Shown here: positions 35,144 to 45,360 of the stretch, in pieces
How the letters are laid out: the number at the start of each line of letters is the position of its first letter
How positions within the stretch are numbered: the first letter of the stretch is position 1
DNA from: Jejuia algarum
Lineage (GTDB): Bacteria > Bacteroidota > Bacteroidia > Flavobacteriales > Flavobacteriaceae
Assembly: GCA_947495775.1 (NCBI GenBank)
Contig: CANMAQ010000010.1
Coordinates: forward strand, 107,979 to 171,978
Direction of reading: 5' to 3'
Length of the DNA stretch: 64,000 nt
The notes under the pieces: model-generated
What the model was told of the DNA's origin: nothing
The model's database searches: none
The model's input: the letters and a program-made list of their open reading frames with translations, nothing else
Program-made: the position numbers and the translations under genes

Positions 35144-38100
35144 ATGAAAACAATTATTAACGGACTGTTGTTCCTACTATATATCTTACCAATTGTAGCT
35201 ATAGGTCAAACACCAGTTAAAGGAAAAATAACCGAACAAGCTACAGCTGTACCCCTACCTGGTGTGAACATCCTTATAAAAGGCACTTTAAAAGGTACAG
35301 CTACAGATTTTGACGGTTATTATACAATTCAAGTTAAAAAGGGGGACACCTTAACCTTCTCTTATATAGGGTACCAGACTAAAGAAACCATATATACAGG
35401 AGGAAATACACTTGATATTCAATTGGTAGAAGACACTTCGCTATTAGACGAAGTTGTGGTTATAGGGTACGGTAGTGTCAAAAAAGAGGACTTAACTGGA
35501 GCTGTTGACTTAGTGGGTTCTAAAAGCTTCAACAGAGGTGCCATTATTTCTGCAGATCAACTCTTAACTGGTAAATCTCCTGGTGTGAGAATTACAAATG
35601 CTGGAGGTGAGCCAGATGCAACACCTAACATTAGAATACGTGGTGGGGCTTCCCTATCTGCCAACAGCAACCCTCTAATCGTTATAGACGGTATTGCTAT
35701 AGACAACAGCAATCCTGCTGGTGTTAACAATCCGCTTAGTCTTATTAATCCTAACGACATTGAGAGTTTCACCATTCTAAAGGATGCCTCTGCAACAGCT
35801 ATTTACGGTTCGCGTGCCTCCAATGGCGTTATTATTATAACCACTAAAAAAGGCACAACCGGCGAAGCGAAATACAACTTCTCTTCTAATGTAACTTCTA
35901 GCCGTGTAAACCGTCAAATCGACCTTTTTACGGGAGAAGAATTTACACAATTTATCTCTAGTGTCTTTCCAGAAGAAGTAAGACGTTTAGGAGTTCCATC
36001 TGGAACTGTAGCAACAGATGAGCCTGTCACACAAACTCTAAATGGTAGGGATTTATACAATACTGATTGGCAAGATGCGATCTATAGAACCAGTTTTTCT
36101 ACAGATAATAATTTTAGCGTAAGAGCTCATTTATTTCAAAAAGTACCTATTAGAGCATCCATAGGTTACAATTCTACAGAAGGTGTTGTAAAAACAAATG
36201 ATTACGAAAGGCTATCGGCCTCTTTAAAATTAACCCCTTCACTTTTAAAAGACCATTTAAAGGTAGACTTGAACGCCAAAGCAATAAGCGTAGATAAAAA
36301 TACCATCGATGCCGAAGGTGTATTGGAAGGTGCTGTGTTCTCAGACCCTACGACACCTATCCTAGATCGTAATTCTAGATTTGGTGGGTTTTTCAATAGA
36401 ATCAACCCAGACCCTAACCAAAACGGCTTAGACGGCAGTAGCAATCCTTTAGCCCTATTATTACAACGCCAAAGACCAGAAAAAGTAAAAAGAATTCTTG
36501 GTAATCTACAATTAGACTATAAATTACCCTTTTTACCCGAATTAAGAGCCGTAGTAAACACAGGCCTTGACGCTTCTAGAGCAGAAATTAGAGAAATTTT
36601 CTCTGAAAATGCCATTGCTACTTATAGAGTGATTAATGACGGTGCCGACTTTGTCTTCAACCCTGGAGTGCACTACAGAGAAGACCAACACATTACCAAT
36701 ACAACTTTAGAAAGTTATTTGGTATACACAAAAGCGTTTGACGATGTCTTCATTCAAAATTTCGAAATTCAAGGCGGCTATGGCTATCAGAATTTTAAAA
36801 ATGATGGCACTAAAGAACAGTTTCGTTATGACGATGCTACAGGTTTAAGAATAAGAGATTTTCAAACCGATGATCGTTTTTTCAATACATTAAATTTACA
36901 GTCCTTTTTTGGCCGCTCTAACATCAATATTCTAGACAAATACTTACTAACCGTATCTTTTAGAGCAGATGCTTCTTCCCTATTTAGAGAAGAAAACAGA
37001 TGGGGCTACTTCCCCTCTAGTGCCTTAGCTTGGAAATTAAAAGAAGAGCCATTTTTAAAAGACATCGATTTTATAAACGATTTAAAAATACGTGTAGGCT
37101 GGGGTAGAACAGGACAGCAAGACATCACTGGTATTGCAGGCTTTTTCCCTTCTACGCCTCTATTTGAAAGAGGAAGTGCTTCGGCTCAATATTTAGAAGG
37201 TATTGCGATCTTTAATGCTAGGGCATTTAACGAAGACTTAACTTGGGAAAAAACAACAACCTTTAATGCAGGTATCGACTTTAGTTTCACAAACCGTAGA
37301 ATACTCTCTGGATCTTTTGATATTTTTAAAAGCAACACTACCGATTTATTGGTTAACGCACCTGTAGGTCCTGGACAAGGTTTAAGTGATGTTTTTCCTC
37401 AAAATGTTGGTGAAACCGAAAGCCAAGGTTTTGAATTTGGACTCAACCTCAACCCCATACAAAGCCAAGACTTCAATATCGGCTTAAATGCTAATATTGC
37501 TTACAACAAAACAACCGTTGAAAACCTTAATGGTATTTCACAAATAACAGCACCAGATTCTGGTATCCCTACAGGTACAGGTGTCAACCTAGCACTTCAT
37601 GCCGTGGGCGAAGAAGCCTTTTCTGCTTGGGTATTCGAACAAATTTTTGATGCAGAGGGCAATCCTATATTTGGTGCCTTTGTAGACTTAAATGATGATG
37701 GCGTTATCAATAACGACGACAGATACCTCGAACCACTTAGACCAAATTGGACCTTTGGTTTTGGCCTAGATACCAATTACAAAAACTGGAATTTAAACGC
37801 TAGTTTTAGAGGACAACTTGATGGTAAAATTTACAATGCAAGACGTTTAACTTCTGGATTTACAGAAGCAGCACTACCGAACAATAATCAAAGTTTAAGC
37901 AATACCCTTGATTTCTTTTCTGGTGCAGCCAATATTAATTTTCCTAACAACAATGGTAACGCCGCTTTTTCTGATTATTTCTTAGAGAATGCCGCCTTTC
38001 TAAGATGCGAAAGCATTTCATTGGGCTACACCATAACGCGTATTTTAAAAGATGCCAATTTAAAACTATACGCTGCTGTTAACAATGCATTTATAATTAC

Positions 38101-38200
38101 AGACTATTCTGGTCAAGATCCTGAAAATTTCAATGCCATAGACAACAATTTTTACCCAAGACCAAGAGTCTACACTTTTGGGATGAACCTTGACTTCTAA
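35144..38200 (+). CDS. SusC-like TonB-dependent outer-membrane transporter
   Basis: A 1018-residue beta-barrel that imports malto-oligosaccharides across the outer membrane with TonB energy. After the signal peptide (ending VAIGQ) comes a CarboxypepD_reg-like domain (VKGKITEQATAVPLPGVNIL, GTLKGTATDFDGYYTI), then the TonB-box and plug (EVVVIGYGSVKKEDLTGAV, NPLIVIDGIAID, SATAIYGSRASNGVIIITTK), then the barrel, ending in the aromatic TFGMNLDF. The partner SusD gene starts 12 bp later. A perfect LacI operator lies 116 bp upstream, so it is probably induced by starch breakdown products. Confidence 0.97.
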   Translation: MKTIINGLLFLLYILPIVAIGQTPVKGKITEQATAVPLPGVNILIKGTLKGTATDFDGYYTIQVKKGDTLTFSYIGYQTKETIYTGGNTLDIQLVEDTSLLDEVVVIGYGSVKKEDLTGAVDLVGSKSFNRGAIISADQLLTGKSPGVRITNAGGEPDATPNIRIRGGASLSANSNPLIVIDGIAIDNSNPAGVNNPLSLINPNDIESFTILKDASATAIYGSRASNGVIIITTKKGTTGEAKYNFSSNVTSSRVNRQIDLFTGEEFTQFISSVFPEEVRRLGVPSGTVATDEPVTQTLNGRDLYNTDWQDAIYRTSFSTDNNFSVRAHLFQKVPIRASIGYNSTEGVVKTNDYERLSASLKLTPSLLKDHLKVDLNAKAISVDKNTIDAEGVLEGAVFSDPTTPILDRNSRFGGFFNRINPDPNQNGLDGSSNPLALLLQRQRPEKVKRILGNLQLDYKLPFLPELRAVVNTGLDASRAEIREIFSENAIATYRVINDGADFVFNPGVHYREDQHITNTTLESYLVYTKAFDDVFIQNFEIQGGYGYQNFKNDGTKEQFRYDDATGLRIRDFQTDDRFFNTLNLQSFFGRSNINILDKYLLTVSFRADASSLFREENRWGYFPSSALAWKLKEEPFLKDIDFINDLKIRVGWGRTGQQDITGIAGFFPSTPLFERGSASAQYLEGIAIFNARAFNEDLTWEKTTTFNAGIDFSFTNRRILSGSFDIFKSNTTDLLVNAPVGPGQGLSDVFPQNVGETESQGFEFGLNLNPIQSQDFNIGLNANIAYNKTTVENLNGISQITAPDSGIPTGTGVNLALHAVGEEAFSAWVFEQIFDAEGNPIFGAFVDLNDDGVINNDDRYLEPLRPNWTFGFGLDTNYKNWNLNASFRGQLDGKIYNARRLTSGFTEAALPNNNQSLSNTLDFFSGAANINFPNNNGNAAFSDYFLENAAFLRCESISLGYTITRILKDANLKLYAAVNNAFIITDYSGQDPENFNAIDNNFYPRPRVYTFGMNLDF

Positions 38201-38212
38201 AAAAAAACAATT

Positions 38213-39751
38213 ATGAAAAACTCTATTATAATAGTATTAGCCTGTCTTGCGCTTGTATTTGGTGTAAGCTGCACAAACGATCTCAATACAGAACCCGAAG
38301 TAGAACTCTCTTTAGACGAACTACTGGCTCAAGATGAAAACGCCGTTCAAGGCATCCTTTCTAGACTATACGCCTCTTTTGCCTTGTCTAGTGTTACAGG
38401 ACCAGATGATTCAGATATTGCAGACGACGCTGGTGAGTCGCCTTTTTTAAGAGGTATAATCAATTTACAAGATTTTACCGCAGATGCCATGAAAAATCGC
38501 TGGGGAGACGATGGTTTAGACCAATTGACAACCACTTCAGATTGGGATGAAAACAATAAATTTTTTAGATACCTCTTTAATCGCATCTATTTTACAATAC
38601 CACAAACCAATAACCTATTATCGGTTATCAATAATATTGATGTTGACAACAAACCCGCTGTTATTGCCGAAACGCGATTTATAAGAGCACTTGCCTATTA
38701 TTACCTTATAGATACTTTTGGGAAAGGTGTACTGGCTACAGAAGAAAACTTTGGCAATTCAACACCACTCCCAGAGGCCTCTAGACAGGAACTGTTTAAC
38801 TTTGTTGAAGCAGAACTTCTCGATATCGAAGCCGATTTACCCACAACAAACACTTACGGAAGAGCAACAAAAGCAGCAGGGCAAATGCTTTTATCTAAAC
38901 TTTATATCAATGCAGAAGTGTACACGGGCACCGCTAGATTTAGTGATGCATTAACCGAAATAAACAAAGTGATTAACGAAGGGGGCTTCTCCTTAGCCAA
39001 CGATTTTCTAAGTCTATTCTCTGCTGATAATAATACCTCAACAGAAATTATATTTCCATTAATCGCAGATGCAGATACAAGCCAAAGTTTTGGCAATACG
39101 ACTTACATAGTAAATGGCAGCTTAAGTACCGAAACCATGGTACTAGCCGATTTTGGGGCTAGTGATGGTTGGACAGGGCATAGAGCTTCTAAAGCTTGGT
39201 ATGGCTTATACGGTGATCTAGACACCTCGACAGATGCAAGAGCCCGTTTATTTTGGACTGAAGGTCATAATTTTGAAATGACAGACTATCGCGAATGGAC
39301 AGACGGTTACCCGTCTACAAAATTTAGAAACACCAATTTTAACAGCGATTCTACTCCTACCAATTTTTCTGGTACAGATTTTCCCCTATTTAGGCTTGCA
39401 GATGCTTTTTTAATGCATGCCGAATGTGTATTAAGAGATGGTGGTGGCAGTAGAGCTGAAGCTTTAGATTTTGTAAATCAAGTACGAACACGATCTAATG
39501 CCGCACCTATCACCCAAGCAGAATTAACACTAGACTTTATTATAGACGAACGCGGCAGAGAATTAAACTTAGAAGGTCAAAGACGTAGTGACTTGATACG
39601 CTTCGGCAGGTTTACAGGCAGCCGCTATATATGGCCTTGGAAAGGCAACACTGCAAATGGCACCTCAATACCGGCGCATTTCAACCTATTCCCTATCCCA
39701 CTTCCCGCTTTACAAGCCAATCCTAATTTAAAACAAAACCCAGGATTTTAA
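38213..39751 (+). CDS. SusD-like starch-binding lipoprotein
   Basis: A 512-residue RagB/SusD-family outer-membrane lipoprotein (lipobox GVSC, Cys20) that caps the SusC barrel and binds glycan. The TPR-like helices are visible in the middle (ETRFIRALAYYYLIDTFG, AAGQMLLSKLYINAEVYTG) and the C-terminal signature in LDFIIDERGRELNLEGQRRS DLIRFG. It lies 12 bp after susC and 22 bp before the susE-like gene, all in one operon. The starch role is inferred from the locus. Confidence 0.96.
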   Translation: MKNSIIIVLACLALVFGVSCTNDLNTEPEVELSLDELLAQDENAVQGILSRLYASFALSSVTGPDDSDIADDAGESPFLRGIINLQDFTADAMKNRWGDDGLDQLTTTSDWDENNKFFRYLFNRIYFTIPQTNNLLSVINNIDVDNKPAVIAETRFIRALAYYYLIDTFGKGVLATEENFGNSTPLPEASRQELFNFVEAELLDIEADLPTTNTYGRATKAAGQMLLSKLYINAEVYTGTARFSDALTEINKVINEGGFSLANDFLSLFSADNNTSTEIIFPLIADADTSQSFGNTTYIVNGSLSTETMVLADFGASDGWTGHRASKAWYGLYGDLDTSTDARARLFWTEGHNFEMTDYREWTDGYPSTKFRNTNFNSDSTPTNFSGTDFPLFRLADAFLMHAECVLRDGGGSRAEALDFVNQVRTRSNAAPITQAELTLDFIIDERGRELNLEGQRRSDLIRFGRFTGSRYIWPWKGNTANGTSIPAHFNLFPIPLPALQANPNLKQNPGF

Positions 39752-39773
39752 AATCCGCTAACTAAAAACGACG

Positions 39774-41162
39774 ATGAGACAGATACCAATTTTCACACTG
39801 CTTTTAATAGCGGCACTACTCTTTAGTGCCTGCGAAAATGAACCCTTAACGCCTGTAGCCGAAGAACCAGAGCGCTTGTCATTCAACACTACATTTTTAG
39901 AAAACTACCAACTTAACGCAGCAGCACAAGAGAGCTTAGCAGAACGTTTTACTTGGAGAGATGCCAATTTTGGAACGCCTACCGAAACCACATACAATCT
40001 GGAAGCAGCAACCACGGCAGATTTTACCGATTATATTGGAGAGGCCACAGATGAAAATTTCTCTATTTACAATATAGGCACAACAACCAGTAATGAACTG
40101 CCTGTTACCGTAGCGCAACTTGTAACCTTAGCCAATCTTGCTGGTTTGGATAATGATCCTGAAACCGATACTCCTAACGCAGGGCAACTATTTTTTAGGA
40201 TTAGAGCTTATATTGGAGAGGGCAGTTTAGAAACATTTTCGGAAACACAAATGTTAAACGTAGAACTACAAGAACTCACAGAAGACACCGCGTCTAGTGC
40301 CATTGAAATTTCATCATGGGGTGTAGTAGGCTCTGCCTATAACGATTGGGGCGCCTTCCCTGATGCCCGTTTCTACACCACAGAAACACCAAACGTTCTT
40401 GTATCTTATGTAAATCTTCTAGACGGCGCGATAAAGTTTCGAGAAAATAATGAATGGACGAACAGTTTTGGAGACCTAGAAGGCGATGGTATTCTTGACA
40501 CCGAAGATGGAAACGACATCAATGTGAGTGCTGGAGATTATAAAATAACATTTAATACCGCAACAAATGCCTATACGATAGAACCGTTTTCTTGGGGAAT
40601 CGTAGGCTCTGGATTTAACGATTGGGGTAATGCGGGACCAGATGCCATACTCTATTACGATTACACCACAGACACTTTTAAAGCCAGCGTACAACTTCTT
40701 GATGGCGAAATTAAATTTAGAATGAATAATGCGTGGGACGTTAGTTTTGGAGATGCCGGTAATGACGGGGTTTTAGACACCGATGCCGACAATAACATCC
40801 CTTCTACCGAAGGTCATTATCTAGTGACTGTAGACTTTAAAGACAACTCTTACAGTATTGTTGAAAGTACCGTTTGGGGTATCGTAGGCTCTGGATTTAA
40901 CGATTGGGGCAATGCAGGACCAGATGCAGCACTTACCGAAATACAACCAGGAATATGGTTTGCAGAAAACATCACACTGCTTGATGGTGAAATTAAATTT
41001 AGAATGAATAATGTTTGGGGAGGCGATTTTGGAGACGCCAACAACGATGGTATTCTAGACCAAGATCCCGATAATAATATTACATCTGAAGCTGGAAATT
41101 ATGTGGTAAGTATTGATTTTACAAACCCAACCCAACCCCTATATGTTATAGGCAAGAGGTAA
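39774..41162 (+). CDS. SusE/SusF-like outer-membrane starch-binding lipoprotein
   Basis: A 462-residue lipoprotein (ALLFSAC lipobox, Cys about residue 20). The N-terminal third is a SusE-type Ig-like domain. It is followed by three modules of about 94 residues, each starting W-G-x-VG-S-x-(F/Y)-NDWG and containing LLDGxIKFRxNNxW, then FGDxxxDGILDxxxDNxI. These are starch-binding modules of the SusE/SusF kind, with aromatic residues for glucan stacking. Modules 2 and 3 are almost identical even at DNA level over their first 50 bases, pointing to a recent duplication. It sits third in the susCDE operon and ends before an internal terminator. Confidence 0.92.
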   Translation: MRQIPIFTLLLIAALLFSACENEPLTPVAEEPERLSFNTTFLENYQLNAAAQESLAERFTWRDANFGTPTETTYNLEAATTADFTDYIGEATDENFSIYNIGTTTSNELPVTVAQLVTLANLAGLDNDPETDTPNAGQLFFRIRAYIGEGSLETFSETQMLNVELQELTEDTASSAIEISSWGVVGSAYNDWGAFPDARFYTTETPNVLVSYVNLLDGAIKFRENNEWTNSFGDLEGDGILDTEDGNDINVSAGDYKITFNTATNAYTIEPFSWGIVGSGFNDWGNAGPDAILYYDYTTDTFKASVQLLDGEIKFRMNNAWDVSFGDAGNDGVLDTDADNNIPSTEGHYLVTVDFKDNSYSIVESTVWGIVGSGFNDWGNAGPDAALTEIQPGIWFAENITLLDGEIKFRMNNVWGGDFGDANNDGILDQDPDNNITSEAGNYVVSIDFTNPTQPLYVIGKR

Positions 41163-41203
41163 AACAGCGCTAACAAAAAAATGCAAGTTGAGTTTTAGTT
41201 CCT

Positions 41204-41246
41204 AAAGAGGTTGTCTTTTCTTAAAAAAAATGCACAACCTCTTTTT
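41204..41246 (+). terminator. Terminator/attenuator between susE and the surface amylase
   Basis: An 11-bp perfect stem (41204-41214 with 41234-41244) with T run. Placed inside what looks like one operon, it may reduce read-through into the amylase gene. Confidence 0.8.
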
Positions 41247-41270
41247 AATTAATCGTATTAAAATAACACT

Positions 41271-44200
41271 ATGAAAACACTTATTTTAAGAGCCATTACA
41301 TGCTTCATGGTAACCTTAAGCTACAGCCAAATACAAACTATAGAGGCTACTGCATCCCCTACAAGCATTAATGTAAACGAAGAAGTCACCATTACATTTT
41401 CGAATCTAGAGCCTTCACTTTGGAATGCAGATACCTCCGATGCTGTTTTTATATGGGCATGGTACTTTGACGGTTCTGGAGCCGTTGGCGGTAACGCCCT
41501 TACTAACGGAAGCTGGACCAACTCTAGCGAAAGCAATAGGCTCACAAACACAGGTAATGGCACCTATAGTTTCACCTTTATTCCTAGTCAATTTTATGGC
41601 ACTTCAGATATTTCTAGATTAGGCATGCTTATTAAAGCTAAAGATGGATCTGATGTAGGTTCTGGTGAAAAAAAATCTAATGATCTCTTTTTTGATATCG
41701 CCATAAATACACTAACACTTACCAATCCTACAGCAAACTTAACTATTGCAGAAGCAGGCAGCACTGTACAAATTACGGCCTCCACCGCATTTGAATCTCA
41801 ACTAACACTTAAAGCTAATGGCAACACCATTAACACGGCATCTGCAACACGCTCGTACAGTTTTAATTACACCCTTGAAGAGAACACCAATTTTGTGCTA
41901 GAAGCCAATGATGGCAATACGACCATCTCTAAACGGTTTAGCGTAAGGCTACCCGCATTAACACCTGTACCCGAAGGCCTTTTAGATGGTATTAATATAG
42001 ATCCTAACGACCCTACTAAAGTCACTTTAGTTTTGTTCGCGCCTGGCAAACAAACCGTACATGTTATTGGCGATTTTAACAATTGGACAGAGGACCCCGA
42101 CTATTTAATGTTTTTAGACACGAGTCGTGATCGGTTTTGGATAGAATTAACAGGCTTAACCCCTCAAGCCAATCATATGTACCAATATCTAGTAGATAAC
42201 AGCATAAGAATTGCCGATCCCTATTCACCGCTTATCCTAGCAGAATCTAACGATCAATTTATAGAAGCCACCACCTATCCAAATTTACCCAGTTACCCTA
42301 CTGGTTCTACGAATCATGCCGTAACAGTATTAAGAACAGGAGATGTGCCTTTTGAATGGGAAATCACAGATTTTGAAAAACCCGAAACAACAGATTTAGT
42401 GATCTATGAACTGTTAATACGTGATTTTGATGCATTGCATAGTTTCGATGCGGTTAAAGCACGTTTAGATTATTTGGAAAATCTAGGCATCAATGCCATC
42501 GAATTTATGCCGCTAAACGAGTTTGACGGCAATTTAAGCTGGGGCTACAACCCTTCTTTTCATATGGGCTTAGACAAATATTATGGCACCGCAAACAGTT
42601 TCAAGCAATTGGTAGACGAATGTCATAGGCGTGGTATCGCTGTTATTGTAGATGTGGTGTACAATCATGCTTCTGGGCAACACCCCTATTACAGACTGTG
42701 GAATACAGATAACGGCGATTACCAAGGCCAGGCCCGAGAAGACAATCCGTTTTTTAATCCAACAGCAAAGCATGCCTTTAGTGTTTTTAATGACTTTAAC
42801 CACCAATCTACAGCCACTCAAGATTATGTAAAACGTACCGTTGACTATTGGATAACGGAATTTAATATCGATGGTTTTCGTTGGGATTTAACCAAAGGCT
42901 TTACTCAAAATTGTTCTGCCAATGATAGTGGTTGCACTAACGGTTTACAACAAGATCGGGTGGAGGTGCTCAAGACTTATGCCGATTACCAATGGGCTAT
43001 AGACCCTAATTTCTATGTCATTTTTGAGCATTTAGGCATTATTGCAGAAGAAAAACAATGGGCTGATTACAGAGCCGATGAAGGCAAAGGCATTCTTCTT
43101 TGGAATACCGTACACAGTGCCTACAACGGTTTGTTAGTGGGCAATCAAGACCTCTCTAATGTCGCCTATACCAACAAAGGGTTTGATGGCCCTTCTGCCA
43201 TTTCTTATATGGAAAGTCACGACGAAGAACGTTTGGTGTTTTCGGCCAATTCCTTAGACCCTGCATTAGAGCGTTTAGAAGCCGCTGGGGCTTTCTTTTT
43301 TACTGTTCCAGGCCCTAAAATGATTTGGCAGTTTGGAGAATTAGGCTATGATATTAGTATTGATTTTAATGGCAGAACAGGAGAAAAGCCTATTCGTTGG
43401 GAGTATTTTGAAGTGCCCAATCGAAGAGCAGTATACGACTCTTGGTCGCAACTCATTACATTAAAAAGAGACGAACCTATCTTCTCTACCGAAAACTTCA
43501 GATTGCAACTATCTAACGCTGGAAAAACCATTCATCTCACCGCTGATAACGCTACAGGAACCGAGATTGCAAATATGACTATCATAGGCAACTTTGGCAC
43601 AACACCATTGGCTATAAATCCAGAGTTCCAAAATACTGGAGTTTGGTACGATATATTAAATAAGAACACCCCTGTTACTATTTCCAATGTATCAGACCCG
43701 ATCACCTTAGCCCCTGGTGCCTATAAAATTTATGGCGATAAACCGTATATAAATCCTAACGATATCGATAGTGATGGTGTAAGCAATGCCAATGACCTCT
43801 GTAACCACACGCCACTTGGCAGTACTGTAGACGTTAATGGCTGTGCTATTTTCTCCTTACCACATACCAACTTTGCGCTACAGGTTACAGATGAAACCTG
43901 TAGAAACAGTGATAATGGCAGCATCTCCATAATTGCTACTGAAGCCTTAAACTATACTATAAGCATAACTGGTACCGACTTAAACGTACAAGATACATTT
44001 ACGTCCCGTTTTAATACGACAAACTTGCAAGCAGGGAATTACAATGTGTGCATCTCTGTAGACGGTCAATCCGATTATGAACAATGCTACACTATTGAAA
44101 TAAAACAACCCGAGTTGCTAACAGTCACTTCAAAAACACTTCAAAATGAAGGACTGTTTTCTATGGATATGGCAGGAAGCAGTAACTATTACATTACGCA

Positions 44201-44561
44201 TAATGGTAAAACGACAGCAACAGCGCTTAGTCATGTAGATGTACAACTACAAGACGGTTTGAACACCATTCTTGTACGCGGTGCTAAAGAGTGTCAAGGC
44301 ACATTTGAGACCCAACTTTCTTTTAGCAATACCGTAACGGTACACCCTAATCCTGTAAGTGCCATACTTCACCTTAATTTAGGAACGTCTAAAGGAGAAA
44401 CCGCAGTCGAAATGTATTCCATTTTAGGAACACGTGTCTACCACGCACTTACCACAGAACATGAATTGCGCATAGACACCTCGCATTTCGCCAATGGTAC
44501 TTATGTACTAAAAGTAAACAGTAATGAAGACCTTAAAACTCTAAAAATCATAAAGCAATGA
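41271..44561 (+). CDS. Multi-domain GH13 alpha-amylase with T9SS sorting domain
   Basis: A 1096-residue secreted enzyme. A short signal peptide (ending SYSQ) precedes two Ig-like N-terminal domains (residues 20-230). A CBM48-like module follows (VTLVLFAPGKQTVHVIGDFNNWT). The GH13 barrel (about 370-790) has VIVDVVYNHASG, the nucleophile Asp in IDGFRWDLTKGF, the acid/base Glu in YVIFEHLG and the third Asp in YMESHDEER. Then come a thrombospondin type 3-like calcium motif (DIDSDGVSNANDLC), another Ig-like domain and the T9SS sorting domain (VTVHPNPVSAILHLNLG ... TYVLKVNS). CBM48 suggests attack on branched glucans such as amylopectin. It overlaps the next gene by 4 bp. Confidence 0.93.
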   Translation: MKTLILRAITCFMVTLSYSQIQTIEATASPTSINVNEEVTITFSNLEPSLWNADTSDAVFIWAWYFDGSGAVGGNALTNGSWTNSSESNRLTNTGNGTYSFTFIPSQFYGTSDISRLGMLIKAKDGSDVGSGEKKSNDLFFDIAINTLTLTNPTANLTIAEAGSTVQITASTAFESQLTLKANGNTINTASATRSYSFNYTLEENTNFVLEANDGNTTISKRFSVRLPALTPVPEGLLDGINIDPNDPTKVTLVLFAPGKQTVHVIGDFNNWTEDPDYLMFLDTSRDRFWIELTGLTPQANHMYQYLVDNSIRIADPYSPLILAESNDQFIEATTYPNLPSYPTGSTNHAVTVLRTGDVPFEWEITDFEKPETTDLVIYELLIRDFDALHSFDAVKARLDYLENLGINAIEFMPLNEFDGNLSWGYNPSFHMGLDKYYGTANSFKQLVDECHRRGIAVIVDVVYNHASGQHPYYRLWNTDNGDYQGQAREDNPFFNPTAKHAFSVFNDFNHQSTATQDYVKRTVDYWITEFNIDGFRWDLTKGFTQNCSANDSGCTNGLQQDRVEVLKTYADYQWAIDPNFYVIFEHLGIIAEEKQWADYRADEGKGILLWNTVHSAYNGLLVGNQDLSNVAYTNKGFDGPSAISYMESHDEERLVFSANSLDPALERLEAAGAFFFTVPGPKMIWQFGELGYDISIDFNGRTGEKPIRWEYFEVPNRRAVYDSWSQLITLKRDEPIFSTENFRLQLSNAGKTIHLTADNATGTEIANMTIIGNFGTTPLAINPEFQNTGVWYDILNKNTPVTISNVSDPITLAPGAYKIYGDKPYINPNDIDSDGVSNANDLCNHTPLGSTVDVNGCAIFSLPHTNFALQVTDETCRNSDNGSISIIATEALNYTISITGTDLNVQDTFTSRFNTTNLQAGNYNVCISVDGQSDYEQCYTIEIKQPELLTVTSKTLQNEGLFSMDMAGSSNYYITHNGKTTATALSHVDVQLQDGLNTILVRGAKECQGTFETQLSFSNTVTVHPNPVSAILHLNLGTSKGETAVEMYSILGTRVYHALTTEHELRIDTSHFANGTYVLKVNSNEDLKTLKIIKQ

Positions 44562-45259
44562 AAACGCAGCCATTACTTCATATAGTTCTCATTATAGCAA
44601 CACTAACCCTAGGTTGTAGCAGTAGTGATGATTCTAATACCACTAACACAACGCCGCCAGAAAAAGCAGCATTAGTGTTTCCAGACAACAATCAAGAATG
44701 TACCGAAGGTGCTAATTTTACAGCTACAGAAAGTGATATTCTATTTGAGTGGACTGCCGCCAATAATGCCGTAAACTACCAACTTGTTGTAACGAACTTA
44801 AACACGCAAACTACAGAAACCTATGATGCTTCCGCCCCGCAATTAAGTGTACGCGTATTAAGAGCCACACCTTATGCCTGGCATGTCATTGCTAAAAACA
44901 ATACAAATTTCACAACACAAAGTGACACCTGGCGCTTTTACAATGCTGGAGAGGCCACTAGTACATACGCACCATTTCCTGCCGAAGTCATTACGCCAGC
45001 AATGGGCGCTTCTATAAGAACTACGGGGGCTACACTAACATTAGAATGGAACAGCAGCGATGTTGATAATGATATTATACATCACAATGTGCGTTTTGGC
45101 ACTACAACCCCACCAACGACGGTTATAGAAAATGCCATTGTAGACCAAACGGCTACCGCTACTATTACACCAGGGAATACCTATTATTGGCAAGTCGTTA
45201 CTGTTGACGGAGCTGGCAACACGTCTCAGTCACGTATATTTCAATTTAAAGTTGACTAA
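44558..45259 (+). CDS. Lipoprotein with two fibronectin III-like domains
   Basis: A 233-residue lipoprotein (lipobox LTLGC, Cys about residue 20, then SSSDDSN, the Ser/Asp run that follows Cys in many surface-exposed flavobacterial lipoproteins). Two beta-sandwich repeats follow: ILFEWTAANNAVNYQLVVTN ... YAWHVIAKN, and LTLEWNSSDVDNDIIHHNVR ... YYWQVVTVDGAGN, FN3-like. It is translationally coupled to the amylase (ATGA) and ends the starch operon, so it is probably a surface accessory starch-binding protein. No binding has been shown for this family to my knowledge. Confidence 0.75.
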   Translation: MKTQPLLHIVLIIATLTLGCSSSDDSNTTNTTPPEKAALVFPDNNQECTEGANFTATESDILFEWTAANNAVNYQLVVTNLNTQTTETYDASAPQLSVRVLRATPYAWHVIAKNNTNFTTQSDTWRFYNAGEATSTYAPFPAEVITPAMGASIRTTGATLTLEWNSSDVDNDIIHHNVRFGTTTPPTTVIENAIVDQTATATITPGNTYYWQVVTVDGAGNTSQSRIFQFKVD

Positions 45260-45285
45260 CACACCACCAATTAGTATATACAACC

Positions 45286-45326
45286 AATGCCCCATCCTCG
45301 CTTTTACAAGCAACCGATGGGGCATT
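45286..45326. terminator. Terminator between convergent starch operon and selO operon
   Basis: An 11-bp perfect stem (45286-45296 with 45316-45326) with a 19-nt loop. T runs are weak on both sides; it may serve both convergent transcripts. Confidence 0.6.
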
Positions 45327-45360
45327 TGCATTAAAAACGACTAAACGTATGTTACTGCTT

